Made by a program: the position numbers and the translations under genes | Notes under the pieces: model-generated | What the model saw: only the letters and a program-made list of their open reading frames with translations | Told to the model about the DNA's origin: nothing | Database searches by the model: none | Assembly (NCBI RefSeq): GCF_028681615.1 | Contig: NZ_JAQUHV010000001.1 | Span: forward strand, 124,001-188,000 | Reading direction: 5' to 3' | DNA: 64,000 nt | Source of the DNA: Sulfuricurvum sp. | Lineage (GTDB): Bacteria > Campylobacterota > Campylobacteria > Campylobacterales > Sulfurimonadaceae | Part shown: positions 33,546 through 42,834 of the stretch, in pieces | Numbering within the stretch: position 1 is the stretch's first letter | Layout: each line of letters opens with the position of its first letter

Positions 33546-34764
33546 GGACTATCCATCCGATAGCTGATGCGATCGCGATGATATAGGAGGGGGCATACGG
33601 ATCCCCGCTCAGTTGAGTCACTGAAGTCATCAGGGCGGGCGTAACGCCGCCTACGATACCTGCCGCACTGCCTAAAATAACCGCCGTAAACGAGGCACGG
33701 TAACCATGGTAACGTAATGCATTTACGGTCGAAGCAAAAATTGGCGATTGAAACGAACACAATAAAATCACTAAAACGATCGTTCCTCCCAAAGCTCCCC
33801 AATAACCTCCGATACTCATCCAGAAAAAGAGGGGGTAAATACTTATCGCGAGCGTTATTGCCGTAAGCCGCATTAAACGAAGCGATCCGATTTTATCTGC
33901 GACCATCGCCATCAGAGGAATAAAAATAACCCCTACTACAATAGAGATCGTATTGATCTGCCCCGCTTCAACTTTGCTGAGTCCTGCACTCCCCTCAAGC
34001 CAAACCGGCAGATAAATAAAGACCGTATAGTACAGTACCCATATAGCGGAAGCAACACTAAGAAATTGCCAAAATTCACGACGATGATGCCGTAAAATCG
34101 CAACAATAGGAACAATTTTATCGTCGTTTGGCGTATAATTATCAGTTAGATTTTGACGCAGATAAAGTCCGGCTGCAGCAATAACAATGCTTCCTATAAA
34201 CGGAATCCTCCAACCCCATTCTCCCATCGCATCAGCACCTATATACCATAGCAGTGCCCCGCAAAAACCTGATCCTATCGCCATACCGATTTTAGCCCCG
34301 ACTGAGACAAAAGAGCCGTATAGATTTTGACGGTTAGGGGAGGATTGTTCTACCAGATAAACAATTGAACTGGCATATTCACCCCCGACTGAAAGTCCCT
34401 GAATCATACGCAGCAGTACCAAAAGGATCGGAGCCATCATCCCGATTTGTGCATATGTCGGTAAAAAACCGATTAAAAAGGTCGGCAGTGCCATCATAAT
34501 GAGAGAACTCATCAACGCTGTACGCCGACTGACACGATCACCGATATGGCCAAAAATCAAAGCCCCGACCGGACGCATAATCATACCGGCGGCAAATGCG
34601 CCGAAAGAGCCTAATAATGATAGAAAAGGATCATGTGAAGGGAAAAACAGATTTCCCATCATCACCGCTAAAAAACCGATCAGAGCAAAATCGTAATACT
34701 CGATAACATTACCGATGATTCCAGCCGCAACAATTTTTTGCTTTGGAGTTATCAAACGATCCAC
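33526..34764 (-). CDS. MFS transporter, metabolite:H+ symporter type
   Basis: A 412-residue inner-membrane protein with 12 predicted helices. The loop GHIGDRVSRRTALM between helices 2 and 3 and MIQGLSVGGEYASSIVYLVE match the MHS family (ProP, KgtP, citrate and shikimate symporters). The substrate is unknown. The likely GTG start at 34764 overlaps the mnmA end by 13 bases. The 3' end overlaps the tail of the broken carbonic anhydrase by 20 bases on the opposite strand. Confidence 0.9.
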   Translation of the reverse strand: MDRLITPKQKIVAAGIIGNVIEYYDFALIGFLAVMMGNLFFPSHDPFLSLLGSFGAFAAGMIMRPVGALIFGHIGDRVSRRTALMSSLIMMALPTFLIGFLPTYAQIGMMAPILLVLLRMIQGLSVGGEYASSIVYLVEQSSPNRQNLYGSFVSVGAKIGMAIGSGFCGALLWYIGADAMGEWGWRIPFIGSIVIAAAGLYLRQNLTDNYTPNDDKIVPIVAILRHHRREFWQFLSVASAIWVLYYTVFIYLPVWLEGSAGLSKVEAGQINTISIVVGVIFIPLMAMVADKIGSLRLMRLTAITLAISIYPLFFWMSIGGYWGALGGTIVLVILLCSFQSPIFASTVNALRYHGYRASFTAVILGSAAGIVGGVTPALMTSVTQLSGDPYAPSYIIAIASAIGWIVLRGVRV

Positions 34765-35771
34765 CCGCCCCCGAGTAATTTTTCTCCGTCATAAAAGACA
34801 CCTGCCTGCCCTGATGCAACACCCAAGACCGGTTCATGCAATTCGACTACTGCATGATCTCCGTCAATTTTAACCGAACAGCGAACCGCCGTGGTACGGT
34901 AACGAAGTTTGACATCACATTCAAACTCTTTTCTCTCATCAAACATATTGACCCGCTCCAACTCGACACGGCGACACTCCAAATCTTCGCGTGTTCCGAC
35001 GACGATTTGGTTTGTCTCAGGTTTAATCTCTACGACAAAGTGGGGATCATGTGCACCATTAACGGTAAACCCTTTACGTTTACCAATCGTATAATGCATG
35101 TATCCTTTGTGTTTTCCGACAACCTTGCCTTCCATATCGAGGACGTCTCCTTCTTGATCGACAGGGACGTAAGGCTTTAGAACGTCCATATAGGTTGTTT
35201 CTACAAAACAGATCTCGCTCGATTCACCTTGGGATGCAAACGATTCGAGTCCTTCAACACTTGCGGCGAATGCTTTAATATCGCTCTTGTGACGTTCTCC
35301 CAACGGAAATAAAAGGCGCGGAACCAATGCCGGATCAATATAAAACAGGAAATAGCTTTGATCTTTCGTATCATCGTGTGCCTGAAGAAGATATTGTCCG
35401 TCATGACGGATATAATGACCTGTTGCAACGAAATCGGCACCTATCGAATCGGCGAATGCCACCATCGCACCGAATTTAATATTACGGTTGCACAATGCGC
35501 ACGGGTTAGGGGTTTTCCCCTCTTTATAGGTTTCAATAAACGGGGTAAACACTTTAGCATTAAATTGCTCTTGAAGATCGAGAATATGAAGTTTGACTCC
35601 GGCAAAGTCGGCCGCTTTCTGTGCGCGCGCTTGATGGATTTCATGATAGCCGGGTTTGGAATGAAGTTTCATATAAACTCCCTCAACTTCATATCCTTGT
35701 TCTTTGAGGAGAAGTGTCGAGACGGTTGAATCTACCCCTCCGCTCATTCCGATCAATACTTTTTTACCCAT
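34752..35771 (-). CDS. mnmA: tRNA-specific 2-thiouridylase MnmA
   Basis: Inserts sulfur at U34 of Lys, Glu and Gln tRNAs using ATP. The 339 residues show the PP-loop GMSGGVDSTVS, the catalytic cysteines in NPCALCNR and SSEICFVE, and GKRKGF in the central domain. It starts by overlapping the LOG gene stop by one base (TAATG). Confidence 0.96.
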   Translation of the reverse strand: MGKKVLIGMSGGVDSTVSTLLLKEQGYEVEGVYMKLHSKPGYHEIHQARAQKAADFAGVKLHILDLQEQFNAKVFTPFIETYKEGKTPNPCALCNRNIKFGAMVAFADSIGADFVATGHYIRHDGQYLLQAHDDTKDQSYFLFYIDPALVPRLLFPLGERHKSDIKAFAASVEGLESFASQGESSEICFVETTYMDVLKPYVPVDQEGDVLDMEGKVVGKHKGYMHYTIGKRKGFTVNGAHDPHFVVEIKPETNQIVVGTREDLECRRVELERVNMFDERKEFECDVKLRYRTTAVRCSVKIDGDHAVVELHEPVLGVASGQAGVFYDGEKLLGGGWIV

Positions 35772-36556
35772 TATGCATCGCTCCCGTCACAAATCGGTCT
35801 GTTTTCAAAATAACTGGAGAGGATCTTATAATATTTCGTATCATTGAGCCCCTCTTTTTCCAGTGTGGCCATTTGTGCTACCAATGATTTTTCAATCTCT
35901 CTTACGACCAAATCCAAATCATCGGTGAGGATAAAGAGCTTCAAATCTTTTTCATCGATCATCCCTTCTCCCAACAATTTATCCCGGATAAACTGAATCA
36001 AAGGGGCATAAAATTCCGTACCGATAATGAAAAGCCGTACCCCCCAAACTTTACGGGTTTGGATAAGCGTCAATGCTTCAAACATCTCATCAAGCGTTCC
36101 GAATCCACCCGGAAAAATAACGTATGCCATCGAATACTTGACTAGCATTACTTTGCGTGAAAAGAAATAATCGAAACTTCGCCCTTTCGTAATATACGGG
36201 TTTGGCTGTTGTTCAGCCGAAAGCTCAATATTAAGTCCGATCGACTCCACATTCTCGTGTTGATACGCACCGCGGTTGGCCGCTTCCATTAGTCCCGGTC
36301 CGCCTCCCGTGATAATATTGTAGCCGCGCTCTCCGAGCATGCTTGAGAGTTGCATTGCTTGCTGATAATAAGGATGTTTTTCATCCACCCGGGCACTTCC
36401 GAAAATTGTTACCGAAGGACCGAGATCTCCTAATTCATCAAATCCCTGTACAAAGTCGGCGATAATCTTAAAGACACTCCAAACGTCCGCAGATTTGATA
36501 TCCTTAACATAACGGCTGCTTGGGTACTCTTTTTTTTTCCCGTTTCTACGCGCCAT
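35771..36556 (-). CDS. LOG-family protein (nucleoside 5'-monophosphate phosphoribohydrolase-like)
   Basis: A 261-residue Rossmann-fold protein formerly called lysine-decarboxylase-like. It carries the family motifs GGGPGLMEAANRGA and PGGFGTLDEMFEALTLIQT. Relatives release free cytokinin-type bases or hydrolyse AMP and other nucleotides (PpnN); the bacterial role is often nucleotide salvage. The extended N-terminus about residues 1-45 resembles TIGR00730-type proteins. It lies 2 bases after fliY. Confidence 0.9.
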   Translation of the reverse strand: MARRNGKKKEYPSSRYVKDIKSADVWSVFKIIADFVQGFDELGDLGPSVTIFGSARVDEKHPYYQQAMQLSSMLGERGYNIITGGGPGLMEAANRGAYQHENVESIGLNIELSAEQQPNPYITKGRSFDYFFSRKVMLVKYSMAYVIFPGGFGTLDEMFEALTLIQTRKVWGVRLFIIGTEFYAPLIQFIRDKLLGEGMIDEKDLKLFILTDDLDLVVREIEKSLVAQMATLEKEGLNDTKYYKILSSYFENRPICDGSDA

Positions 36557-36558
36557 AA

Positions 36559-37434
36559 CTACCCTTTGAGTTTGTTCAGACGATCTCGTTTGGTTCCGAT
36601 AGAGGTAATTTGAACACCAAAATTTCCATCTACAATAACCACTTCACCCTGTGCAATGACATGATCGTCTACCAATATATCAAGCGGATCATTCGCGAGT
36701 TGATTCAGTTCTATAACCGAACCGATATCCATGCTGAGAACATCTTTTAAAAGCATTTTTTTCTTCCCGATACGAACGCGAACCGGAAGTTTTACGTCCA
36801 TAATGAGACCGATATTTTTCATCTCACCCTCTTCGAGTTTCACCGCCGGCTCTGAAGAGGGAGTATCAAAGATAGATCCGGATGACGATGGTGCTGCTGT
36901 TGCCTGCGATTCAGACATTTTACCGCCGCTCAAAGCAGCTTTGATTCCGGAATCAATTGCGAACATCATGAGTGAATTGATTGAGCCCAATGTGAAACTG
37001 AACACAAACATTTTCGCAAAATTATCAAGATTCACTTCTCCGTTTTCAGCGATAAATTCGGCACGCTCCGGTTTGATCGTAAATTTCGGAAGCTCTTTTT
37101 GGGATCCCAATGTCGTACTCATTGCCCCGACGATGTTGGAAACAATCTCTTTCGCCGCATCAAGATCCTCATCCGACATCGTATCCTGCGCTTCTCCCTC
37201 GCCGCCGAGCATCATATCGCCCAATGCCGTCGCCAATTGCGGAGGCATCATGATCAATCCGCGCCCCGAAGCATCTCCGCTGAAGCTGACATGAATCAAG
37301 GCTATAGGCGGGATAACATTGGAGACGATAGAGATATCTTCTGCCTCTTTGAGGATGATAGAGGGGGTTTGACCCGTCAACCCCTCTATTGTAGCAACTG
37401 CCTCATTTGCAAATACTCCGGCAAAATCACTCAT
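36559..37434 (-). CDS. fliY: Flagellar motor switch phosphatase/adaptor FliY
   Basis: A 291-residue C-ring protein. Residues 1 to about 190 form a CheC-like domain (FANEAVATIEGLTG, ISFSGDASGRGLIMMP) and the last 85 form a FliN-type domain (DVKLPVRVRIGKKKMLLKDVLSMDIGSVIELN). I start it at ATG 37434 because AGGAGG, encoded in the fliM tail, lies 6 bases upstream; starts at 37440 or 37449 would be too close to or upstream of it. It overlaps fliM by 8 bases. Confidence 0.93.
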   Translation of the reverse strand: MSDFAGVFANEAVATIEGLTGQTPSIILKEAEDISIVSNVIPPIALIHVSFSGDASGRGLIMMPPQLATALGDMMLGGEGEAQDTMSDEDLDAAKEIVSNIVGAMSTTLGSQKELPKFTIKPERAEFIAENGEVNLDNFAKMFVFSFTLGSINSLMMFAIDSGIKAALSGGKMSESQATAAPSSSGSIFDTPSSEPAVKLEEGEMKNIGLIMDVKLPVRVRIGKKKMLLKDVLSMDIGSVIELNQLANDPLDILVDDHVIAQGEVVIVDGNFGVQITSIGTKRDRLNKLKG

Positions 37435-38524
37435 CTTCATCCTCCTCATCTTCTAATGGCCCGCGAATCATATCTTTAACACCGCTGATACGTGCTTTAC
37501 GTTTGGTCTCAAACTCTTTAAGTGCCCGTTTGACGGCATCTTTTTCGGTGTCGATAAGAGAGCTGATCTGAATCGACTTTCTAAATCGGCGTAACCCCAT
37601 CTGTCCGACAAAACGGTTTTTCCCGTCCACACTGACATGGACGACGTCATCGGCAGGAATATTGAGCCGTATTATATCTCCCTCACCTAATTCCAACAAC
37701 TCATGCAGCGTTAATTCGGCTTCACCAAGGTTGACTTCAACATTGACATGCGCACCGCCTAAAAGAACTTGAAGTTCTTGATTTCGGCTTTTTTTGGAAT
37801 TGGTTTCATTCAGCATCAAATCACGGCTGGCAAGTTTCGGCAATACCGGTTCAAGGGCGATAACCGGATAACAGATGTTCATCATTCCTGAACTGTGTCC
37901 GATGATAATCTCCATAACGACCATCACGACAATCTCATTTTGAGCGACGATTTGAACAACGTTAGGGCTGGATTCTTTGGATTCGACTTGAGGATACAAA
38001 TCGGTAACGGGAGCCCACGCTTCGCGGAGTGTCCCCATCATTACCCGCAATATCGTCTCGAATAGGGAGAGCTCGATATCGGAAAATTCCCGATTCGCTT
38101 CGAAAGGCTCCCCTTTACCTCCTAAAATACGGTCCAGCATCGGAAATGCGATGGAGGGATTGATTTCCAAAACCCCGTTACCTTCCAACGGCTTCATCGA
38201 AAAGACGTTGAAACTCGTAGGATTCGGAAGGGACATCAAAAACTCCCCATAGGTCATCTGGTCGACCGAGTGAAGCTGTATCTCTACGATGGAACGCATA
38301 ATTGCGGATATCTGGGATGCGATGGAACGTGCCATTTTGTCGTGAATACCGCGGAAAGCCCGAAGCTGCTCTTTCGAGACACGATTGGGACGTTTAAAGT
38401 CATACAGGGTAATTTGGCGTTGGGGGAAAAGGGAATCGTCAGCCGATTCTAACGCTCCGTCTCCTTCGTCATCAACAACGTCGAGAAGGGCATCAATCTC
38501 TTCTTGCGATAAAATATCTGCCAT
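37427..38524 (-). CDS. fliM: Flagellar motor switch protein FliM
   Basis: A 365-residue C-ring protein that links CheY-P to rotor reversal. It opens MADILSQEEIDALLD, the conserved CheY-binding peptide, then FDFKRPNRVSKEQLRAFRGIHDKMAR and a C-terminal FliN-like domain. The last residues are a run of E and D (PLEDEEDEDE) whose codons also contain the fliY ribosome site. It overlaps the fliA stop by one base. Confidence 0.97.
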   Translation of the reverse strand: MADILSQEEIDALLDVVDDEGDGALESADDSLFPQRQITLYDFKRPNRVSKEQLRAFRGIHDKMARSIASQISAIMRSIVEIQLHSVDQMTYGEFLMSLPNPTSFNVFSMKPLEGNGVLEINPSIAFPMLDRILGGKGEPFEANREFSDIELSLFETILRVMMGTLREAWAPVTDLYPQVESKESSPNVVQIVAQNEIVVMVVMEIIIGHSSGMMNICYPVIALEPVLPKLASRDLMLNETNSKKSRNQELQVLLGGAHVNVEVNLGEAELTLHELLELGEGDIIRLNIPADDVVHVSVDGKNRFVGQMGLRRFRKSIQISSLIDTEKDAVKRALKEFETKRKARISGVKDMIRGPLEDEEDEDE

Positions 38525-39216
38525 TATCTTCCCCCTACCGCATCTTTAATGCGCCGTATTACCGATTTGTGAATCTGCGAAATACGCGATTCGGTGATGT
38601 TTACGATTTCACTGATCTCTTTGAGGGTCAGTTCTTCAAAATAATAGAGCTGGATGATGATCTGTTCCCGCTCCTCAAATCCGGATAAAACGTTTTGAAT
38701 CGCTTCGATAAGATCTTCATGCTCTATCCGCTCCAATATCCCCCCCTCTTCGGGGGTTCCCAATTGATCATCCAGTGGCAAAACCGTATAAATATCCGAT
38801 GCGATCCGAGCTTCATGGATTTTATCGATTTCAATACCTAATATTTCCGACAGTTCCGCATCGGTGGGCTCATCATCGTGATCGCTCATGTAAAGCTCGA
38901 TAGCGCTGTCAATCTCTTTGATCAGTCGTCGGCTTGATCGGCTTACCAGATCTAACGAACGCAGGTAATCGAGCATCGCACCGTATACGCGCGTCTTGGC
39001 ATATCCCCAAAACGAATCATTCTGCGTTTCGTCGTAACGGCGTGCCAGTTTTACCAGCTCTTCAGTCCCTATCGCGCTCAAATCCATATAATCGATCGAG
39101 CTGGGCAGGCGCTCTTTAAGCCGAAAGGACATCGCCTTTACTGCAGGCAAATACTGAATTGCAAGCTGGTCTTCACGGTGTTTTAACTCTTGTGAATAGA
39201 CATTTGCGCCGCTCAT
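38524..39216 (-). CDS. fliA: RNA polymerase sigma factor FliA (sigma-28)
   Basis: Drives late flagellar promoters including flagellin. The 230 residues have region 2 (LPSSIDYMDLSAIGTEELVKLARRYD), region 3 and region 4 (LTLKEISEIVNITESRISQIHKSVIRRIK). The anti-sigma factor FlgM is not in the window. The ATG overlaps the preceding small membrane-protein gene by 4 bases, in the order flhF-flhG-orf-fliA-fliM-fliY of Campylobacter. Confidence 0.97.
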   Translation of the reverse strand: MSGANVYSQELKHREDQLAIQYLPAVKAMSFRLKERLPSSIDYMDLSAIGTEELVKLARRYDETQNDSFWGYAKTRVYGAMLDYLRSLDLVSRSSRRLIKEIDSAIELYMSDHDDEPTDAELSEILGIEIDKIHEARIASDIYTVLPLDDQLGTPEEGGILERIEHEDLIEAIQNVLSGFEEREQIIIQLYYFEELTLKEISEIVNITESRISQIHKSVIRRIKDAVGGR

Positions 39217-39539
39217 CCTTGCCCCCGTCCATTGTTTTCATCTAACAGATCCGCTTTATGGGTGTAAAATGCATCGATGAATTGTTCTCGTTTATTGATC
39301 TCACGTACAAAAAAGTCCAAATTGTGCTCATGGGAAGCTTTGGGAAACGGATGATTTTTTACTCCCAATGTTTGGAAGAAAAAGCCGACACACAAATGGG
39401 CAAAAAGATAAAAAAACGTGCTGATAAGGATCACAAACCCTAAAAAACTCTCCGGTGAGGTCGACTTAAGTATCCCAAAAACAATACCGATAAAAAAACC
39501 TTGTACTGTCAAAAAAGAGACAAAATTCGAACCTCGCAT
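39213..39539 (-). CDS. Small membrane protein in the flagellar operon
   Basis: A 108-residue protein with two hydrophobic helices (about 7-26 and 31-56) and a soluble tail with FFVREINKREQFIDAFY. A hypothetical membrane protein of similar size stands between flhG and fliA in C. jejuni, so it is a conserved, uncharacterised member of this operon. It starts 17 bases after flhG ends and overlaps fliA by 4. Confidence 0.8.
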   Translation of the reverse strand: MRGSNFVSFLTVQGFFIGIVFGILKSTSPESFLGFVILISTFFYLFAHLCVGFFFQTLGVKNHPFPKASHEHNLDFFVREINKREQFIDAFYTHKADLLDENNGRGQG

Positions 39540-39556
39540 TGGCGCACCTTATAAAA

Positions 39557-40429
39557 TTAAAAGTGCTCCATAAGACGCTTAAACAAGCCTCCAAGACCAC
39601 TCTCTTTGGGATCTACTAGCACATTTCGTTCCAATTTTTTTGCGATTCGCTTAACAATCTGTTCTAATTCAATTGTCGGTGTAGATGTCGGATAGTCCCG
39701 ACTAAACAGGGCTCTTTTCTTGACGCTGTTCGCAATTTTAGCATCATTTGAAATTTGCCCGAGATAGCTGAGTTTTAATCCGTTCCCGATATTGGCTTGT
39801 GCCACTTTATGGATTTTTTCAAACAGACTTTCCGCTTCTTTGGACGAGCGAACCTGATTCATTATAACATTGATTTCATCACGTAACCTTGCGGTCACTT
39901 TAATCGTAGCGTACGCATCCGTAATTGCGGCGGGATCAGGAACCGTGACGACAATAACATCGTCACAAGCTCGTAAAAAAAGCTGAATGTGTTCACCGAT
40001 TCCGGCTCCCGTATCGATCAGCATCACATCCAAATCATCCAGTACGGAGGCTTGATCCATAAACCGCTCGAACAACCCTCCCGATGCGTATTTAAAAATC
40101 TCTTCTCCGCTCTCTCCCGGAATCAGGACGAGATTTTTTTCAATCGGAACCAATATCTCATTGACCGTCGCTTCTCCCTTGAGCACGTGTAAAATATTTT
40201 TTTGGATTTTGACATTGAACATGACATCCAGATTGGCAAGTCCGATATCCGCATCAAATATTCCCACTTTCAACCCATATTTTGCCATTACATGTGCCAT
40301 ATTTGAGCTGATCGTACTTTTGCCGACACCGCCTTTACCGCTGGTAATCGCTATAAAACGAGTTTTTTTTGCTGCCGTATTTCGATTTTGATTGACTAAA
40401 GCTTCGAGTTTAGCGGCTTGATGATTCAT
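39557..40429 (-). CDS. flhG: Flagellar number regulator FlhG (MinD-like ATPase)
   Basis: A 290-residue ParA/MinD-type ATPase. The deviant Walker A is SGKGGVGKST (about 30-39), followed by GLKVGIFDADIGLANLDVMF and DVMLIDTGAGIGE. In Campylobacter, FlhG limits flagellar number and influences division-site placement, acting with FlhF. It overlaps flhF by 4 bases. Confidence 0.95.
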   Translation of the reverse strand: MNHQAAKLEALVNQNRNTAAKKTRFIAITSGKGGVGKSTISSNMAHVMAKYGLKVGIFDADIGLANLDVMFNVKIQKNILHVLKGEATVNEILVPIEKNLVLIPGESGEEIFKYASGGLFERFMDQASVLDDLDVMLIDTGAGIGEHIQLFLRACDDVIVVTVPDPAAITDAYATIKVTARLRDEINVIMNQVRSSKEAESLFEKIHKVAQANIGNGLKLSYLGQISNDAKIANSVKKRALFSRDYPTSTPTIELEQIVKRIAKKLERNVLVDPKESGLGGLFKRLMEHF

Positions 40430-41688
40430 GTGTTCTCACCTCTGGAAAATCCGTTCATCAGGCATTCGACCAAGAAATCGCTCGTTGCCACCACTAAATC
40501 TTCGGGGACTTCCTGTCCTACAGAAAAGTAACTAATCGGTACTTTGGTCTCATAGACGAGTGAAAAAATATTACCGAAACCTCTGGTTTCATCCAGCTTT
40601 GTAAACATCATCGTGTCAATCCCGAGTGGGGCGAAATTTTCATAGGTCGCTTTGAGATCCTCGTATTTGATCGAGCTTGGCATCACCAAGACCACATCAA
40701 CACTGTATTCGGTATCGTTACCGCGCAGGCATTCATAAATCTTTTCGATCTTTCCTTTGTCGTACGGAGAAGAGCCCATGGTATCGATCAAAATATAATC
40801 CGAATAGCGCAATGCATTCAACGCGCTCGAAAACTCAGGGGGATCAACAACTGTCTCAATTCCGAGTTTCATCATTCGTGCATACTGCATCAGCTGCTCA
40901 ACCGCCCCGATACGATAGGTATCGAGCACGACCAGACCTACTTTGTATTTTTTCTCCAGCAGATAAGAGAAACGCGCAGCCAATTTGGCGATAGAAGTCG
41001 TCTTGCCGACCCCCGTGGGACCGACGAGCATGATTACCTTTTTAGCTCCGTTTCTAGGGGGCGTTTCGAGACGGACCGGGATCATTTTACGCATAAGTAC
41101 TTGGAAATAACGTTTAACCGTAGCCGAGCTTTCACGCATTTTCGAAGGCATATGTTCCAACGTCAGCTGCATAATCTCGTCAAGATGTTCCTGATCCATT
41201 CCGCTTTGTTGGGCAAGTCGGTAAATCTCGGCAAATTCAGGGGGGATAGCCGCCTGAATTTTGGGTGCTTTTTCAGACCAGAACATATTCTGAATCAGTT
41301 TGACTTTGTCACCGAGTTTTTCAATCTCCTCTTTAATCCGCTTGAGATCTTCGCTCTCCCTCACCGGCATCTGAGCCGGAGTACGCTCTTCTTCGGTTAC
41401 TTCGGCAATTTTTGAGATTTGTTTGGCCGCTTCGGATATATTATAAAGGACATCACTGCTTTTTTGAGCTAACGGTCGCTGTTTCATCAACGGCTCTTCC
41501 ACTTTTGCTCTGGGCTTAGGAACGGAATTTTCTTCAACACCGACCACGATCTCATACAAAGCGCTTTTGCCGAGCGATTTTTTCTGCACTTCGCGCGTTT
41601 CAATCAACATCGCCTCTTCGCCGACTTCCAATTGCGCTTTTTTAAGCGCCTCGGCTGGAGTGGCACCGCTAAATGTCAAAATTTTCAT
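40426..41688 (-). CDS. flhF: Flagellar biosynthesis GTPase FlhF
   Basis: A 420-residue SRP-family GTPase placing flagella at the cell pole. The basic/variable N-terminal domain (MKILTFSGATPAEALKKAQLEVG) precedes the NG domain with GPTGVGKTTSIAKLAARFS, DTYRIGAVEQL, LIDTMGSSPYD and TKLDETRGFG. The Walker B-type DT-G-R of Ffh appears as DTMGSS, which is usual in FlhF. It overlaps folK by 20 bases. Confidence 0.96.
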   Translation of the reverse strand: MKILTFSGATPAEALKKAQLEVGEEAMLIETREVQKKSLGKSALYEIVVGVEENSVPKPRAKVEEPLMKQRPLAQKSSDVLYNISEAAKQISKIAEVTEEERTPAQMPVRESEDLKRIKEEIEKLGDKVKLIQNMFWSEKAPKIQAAIPPEFAEIYRLAQQSGMDQEHLDEIMQLTLEHMPSKMRESSATVKRYFQVLMRKMIPVRLETPPRNGAKKVIMLVGPTGVGKTTSIAKLAARFSYLLEKKYKVGLVVLDTYRIGAVEQLMQYARMMKLGIETVVDPPEFSSALNALRYSDYILIDTMGSSPYDKGKIEKIYECLRGNDTEYSVDVVLVMPSSIKYEDLKATYENFAPLGIDTMMFTKLDETRGFGNIFSLVYETKVPISYFSVGQEVPEDLVVATSDFLVECLMNGFSRGENT

Positions 41689-42193
41689 ATTTTCTCCGTA
41701 TGTTCCGATGCGCCAAACTTCTAAGAGGAATCGTCACGCTGGCGCGTTCCCTCCAATGAAGGTGTGGAATACTCAACTCCGCCGTATTGATTGATCGATT
41801 CTCAAAGAATAGTATATCCAAGTCCAACGTTCTCGGCGAATTCGCAAAACTGCGACGACGCCCAAAACGTTTCTCTATCCGCCAAATCAGCCGCAAAAGT
41901 GCTTTTGGCTCCAATGACGTCCCGATTTCGATAACCGTATTGTCAAAATCGTGCTGTTCCGTAAATCCGAAAGGGGGATTACGAAGGATCACTCCACTTC
42001 GGATTCTGCAGACCCGCGGCACTCTCCCCAGATAAATCCACAAATGATTCATCCGACGGCGTGTATCACCGATGTTTCCGCCCACTCCCAAAAGAACACG
42101 ATAGCGGTAACCGGAAGCTTTTTTAAGCGACGCAGGAAAATACCGATCGACGTAAACCCTATGGCTCTCATCGAGTATACGGCATAACGGCAT
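41669..42193 (-). CDS. folK: 2-amino-4-hydroxy-6-hydroxymethyldihydropteridine pyrophosphokinase
   Basis: The folate-pathway HPPK enzyme. The 174 residues contain GVGGNIGDTRRRMNHL, RNPPFGFTEQHDFDNTVIEI and SPRTLDLDILFFENRSI, the family signature. About 30 residues precede the usual start of the fold, including YFPASLKKASGYRYRVLLG; similar extensions occur in other Campylobacterota. It lies 3 bases after aroQ and overlaps flhF. Confidence 0.95.
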   Translation of the reverse strand: MPLCRILDESHRVYVDRYFPASLKKASGYRYRVLLGVGGNIGDTRRRMNHLWIYLGRVPRVCRIRSGVILRNPPFGFTEQHDFDNTVIEIGTSLEPKALLRLIWRIEKRFGRRRSFANSPRTLDLDILFFENRSINTAELSIPHLHWRERASVTIPLRSLAHRNIRRKYENFDI

Positions 42194-42196
42194 GGT

Positions 42197-42673
42197 TTAC
42201 TCTTCTGTCGTACCTTGCTGAGCTTGAAGCATTGCATTGATCTCACTGAGGATTTGCATCATCCCGATCATCGCCAAATGGTAACCGAACGGACCGAATC
42301 CGACGATAGAAGAGGTACATACCGGAGCCGTCATACTTTTTTGACGGAATTCTTCACGACGATAGATGTTGCTGATGTGAACTTCGATGGTCGGAATGTT
42401 TACCGCACTGATCGCGTCACGAATCGCGATAGAGGTGTGACTATAGGCAGCCGGATTGATAATGATCCCGTGCGCATCGCCGTAACACTCTTGAATACGG
42501 TCAACGATTTCTCCCTCAAGGTTGCTTTGGTAAAACTCAATATCAACTCCGTTTTGAGTTGCGACCTCTTTCATTTGAGCATGAATCTGCTCTAAACGCA
42601 TCGGACCGTATACTTGCTGTTCTCGAACACCTAACATATTGAGGTTTGGCCCTTGGATTACTACTATTTTCAT
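42197..42673 (-). CDS. aroQ: 3-dehydroquinate dehydratase, type II
   Basis: Dehydrates 3-dehydroquinate in the shikimate pathway. The 158-residue subunit has [19 protein letters not shown] with the catalytic tyrosine, [31 protein letters not shown] and [15 protein letters not shown]-type motifs. AAGG lies 8 bases before the ATG. It heads the leftward operon aroQ-folK-flhF-flhG-fliA. Confidence 0.97.
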   Translation of the reverse strand: MKIVVIQGPNLNMLGVREQQVYGPMRLEQIHAQMKEVATQNGVDIEFYQSNLEGEIVDRIQECYGDAHGIIINPAAYSHTSIAIRDAISAVNIPTIEVHISNIYRREEFRQKSMTAPVCTSSIVGFGPFGYHLAMIGMMQILSEINAMLQAQQGTTEE

Positions 42674-42834
42674 TGATTAAACCTTGATTTCTGTTTTAAG
42701 GGTAGATTATAAGAGGTTCTATATTATAAGCAACTAAATCGCTTCAAGTTCTAACCGATTCCGTCGTCTCTGAAGGAGCATTTATACGCTTCTGCTATAC
42801 TTTCTTTTTTTGAATATTCGATTAAAGGGATGAA
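42674..42834. promoter_or_regulatory. Divergent aroQ / amidohydrolase spacer
   Basis: ATTATA at 42706-42711 and 42723-42728 give leftward -10 hexamers for aroQ. TATACT at 42796-42801 is a rightward -10 about 33 bases before the GTG of the amidohydrolase. No matching -35 is evident and no other feature was seen in these 161 bases. Confidence 0.4.
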
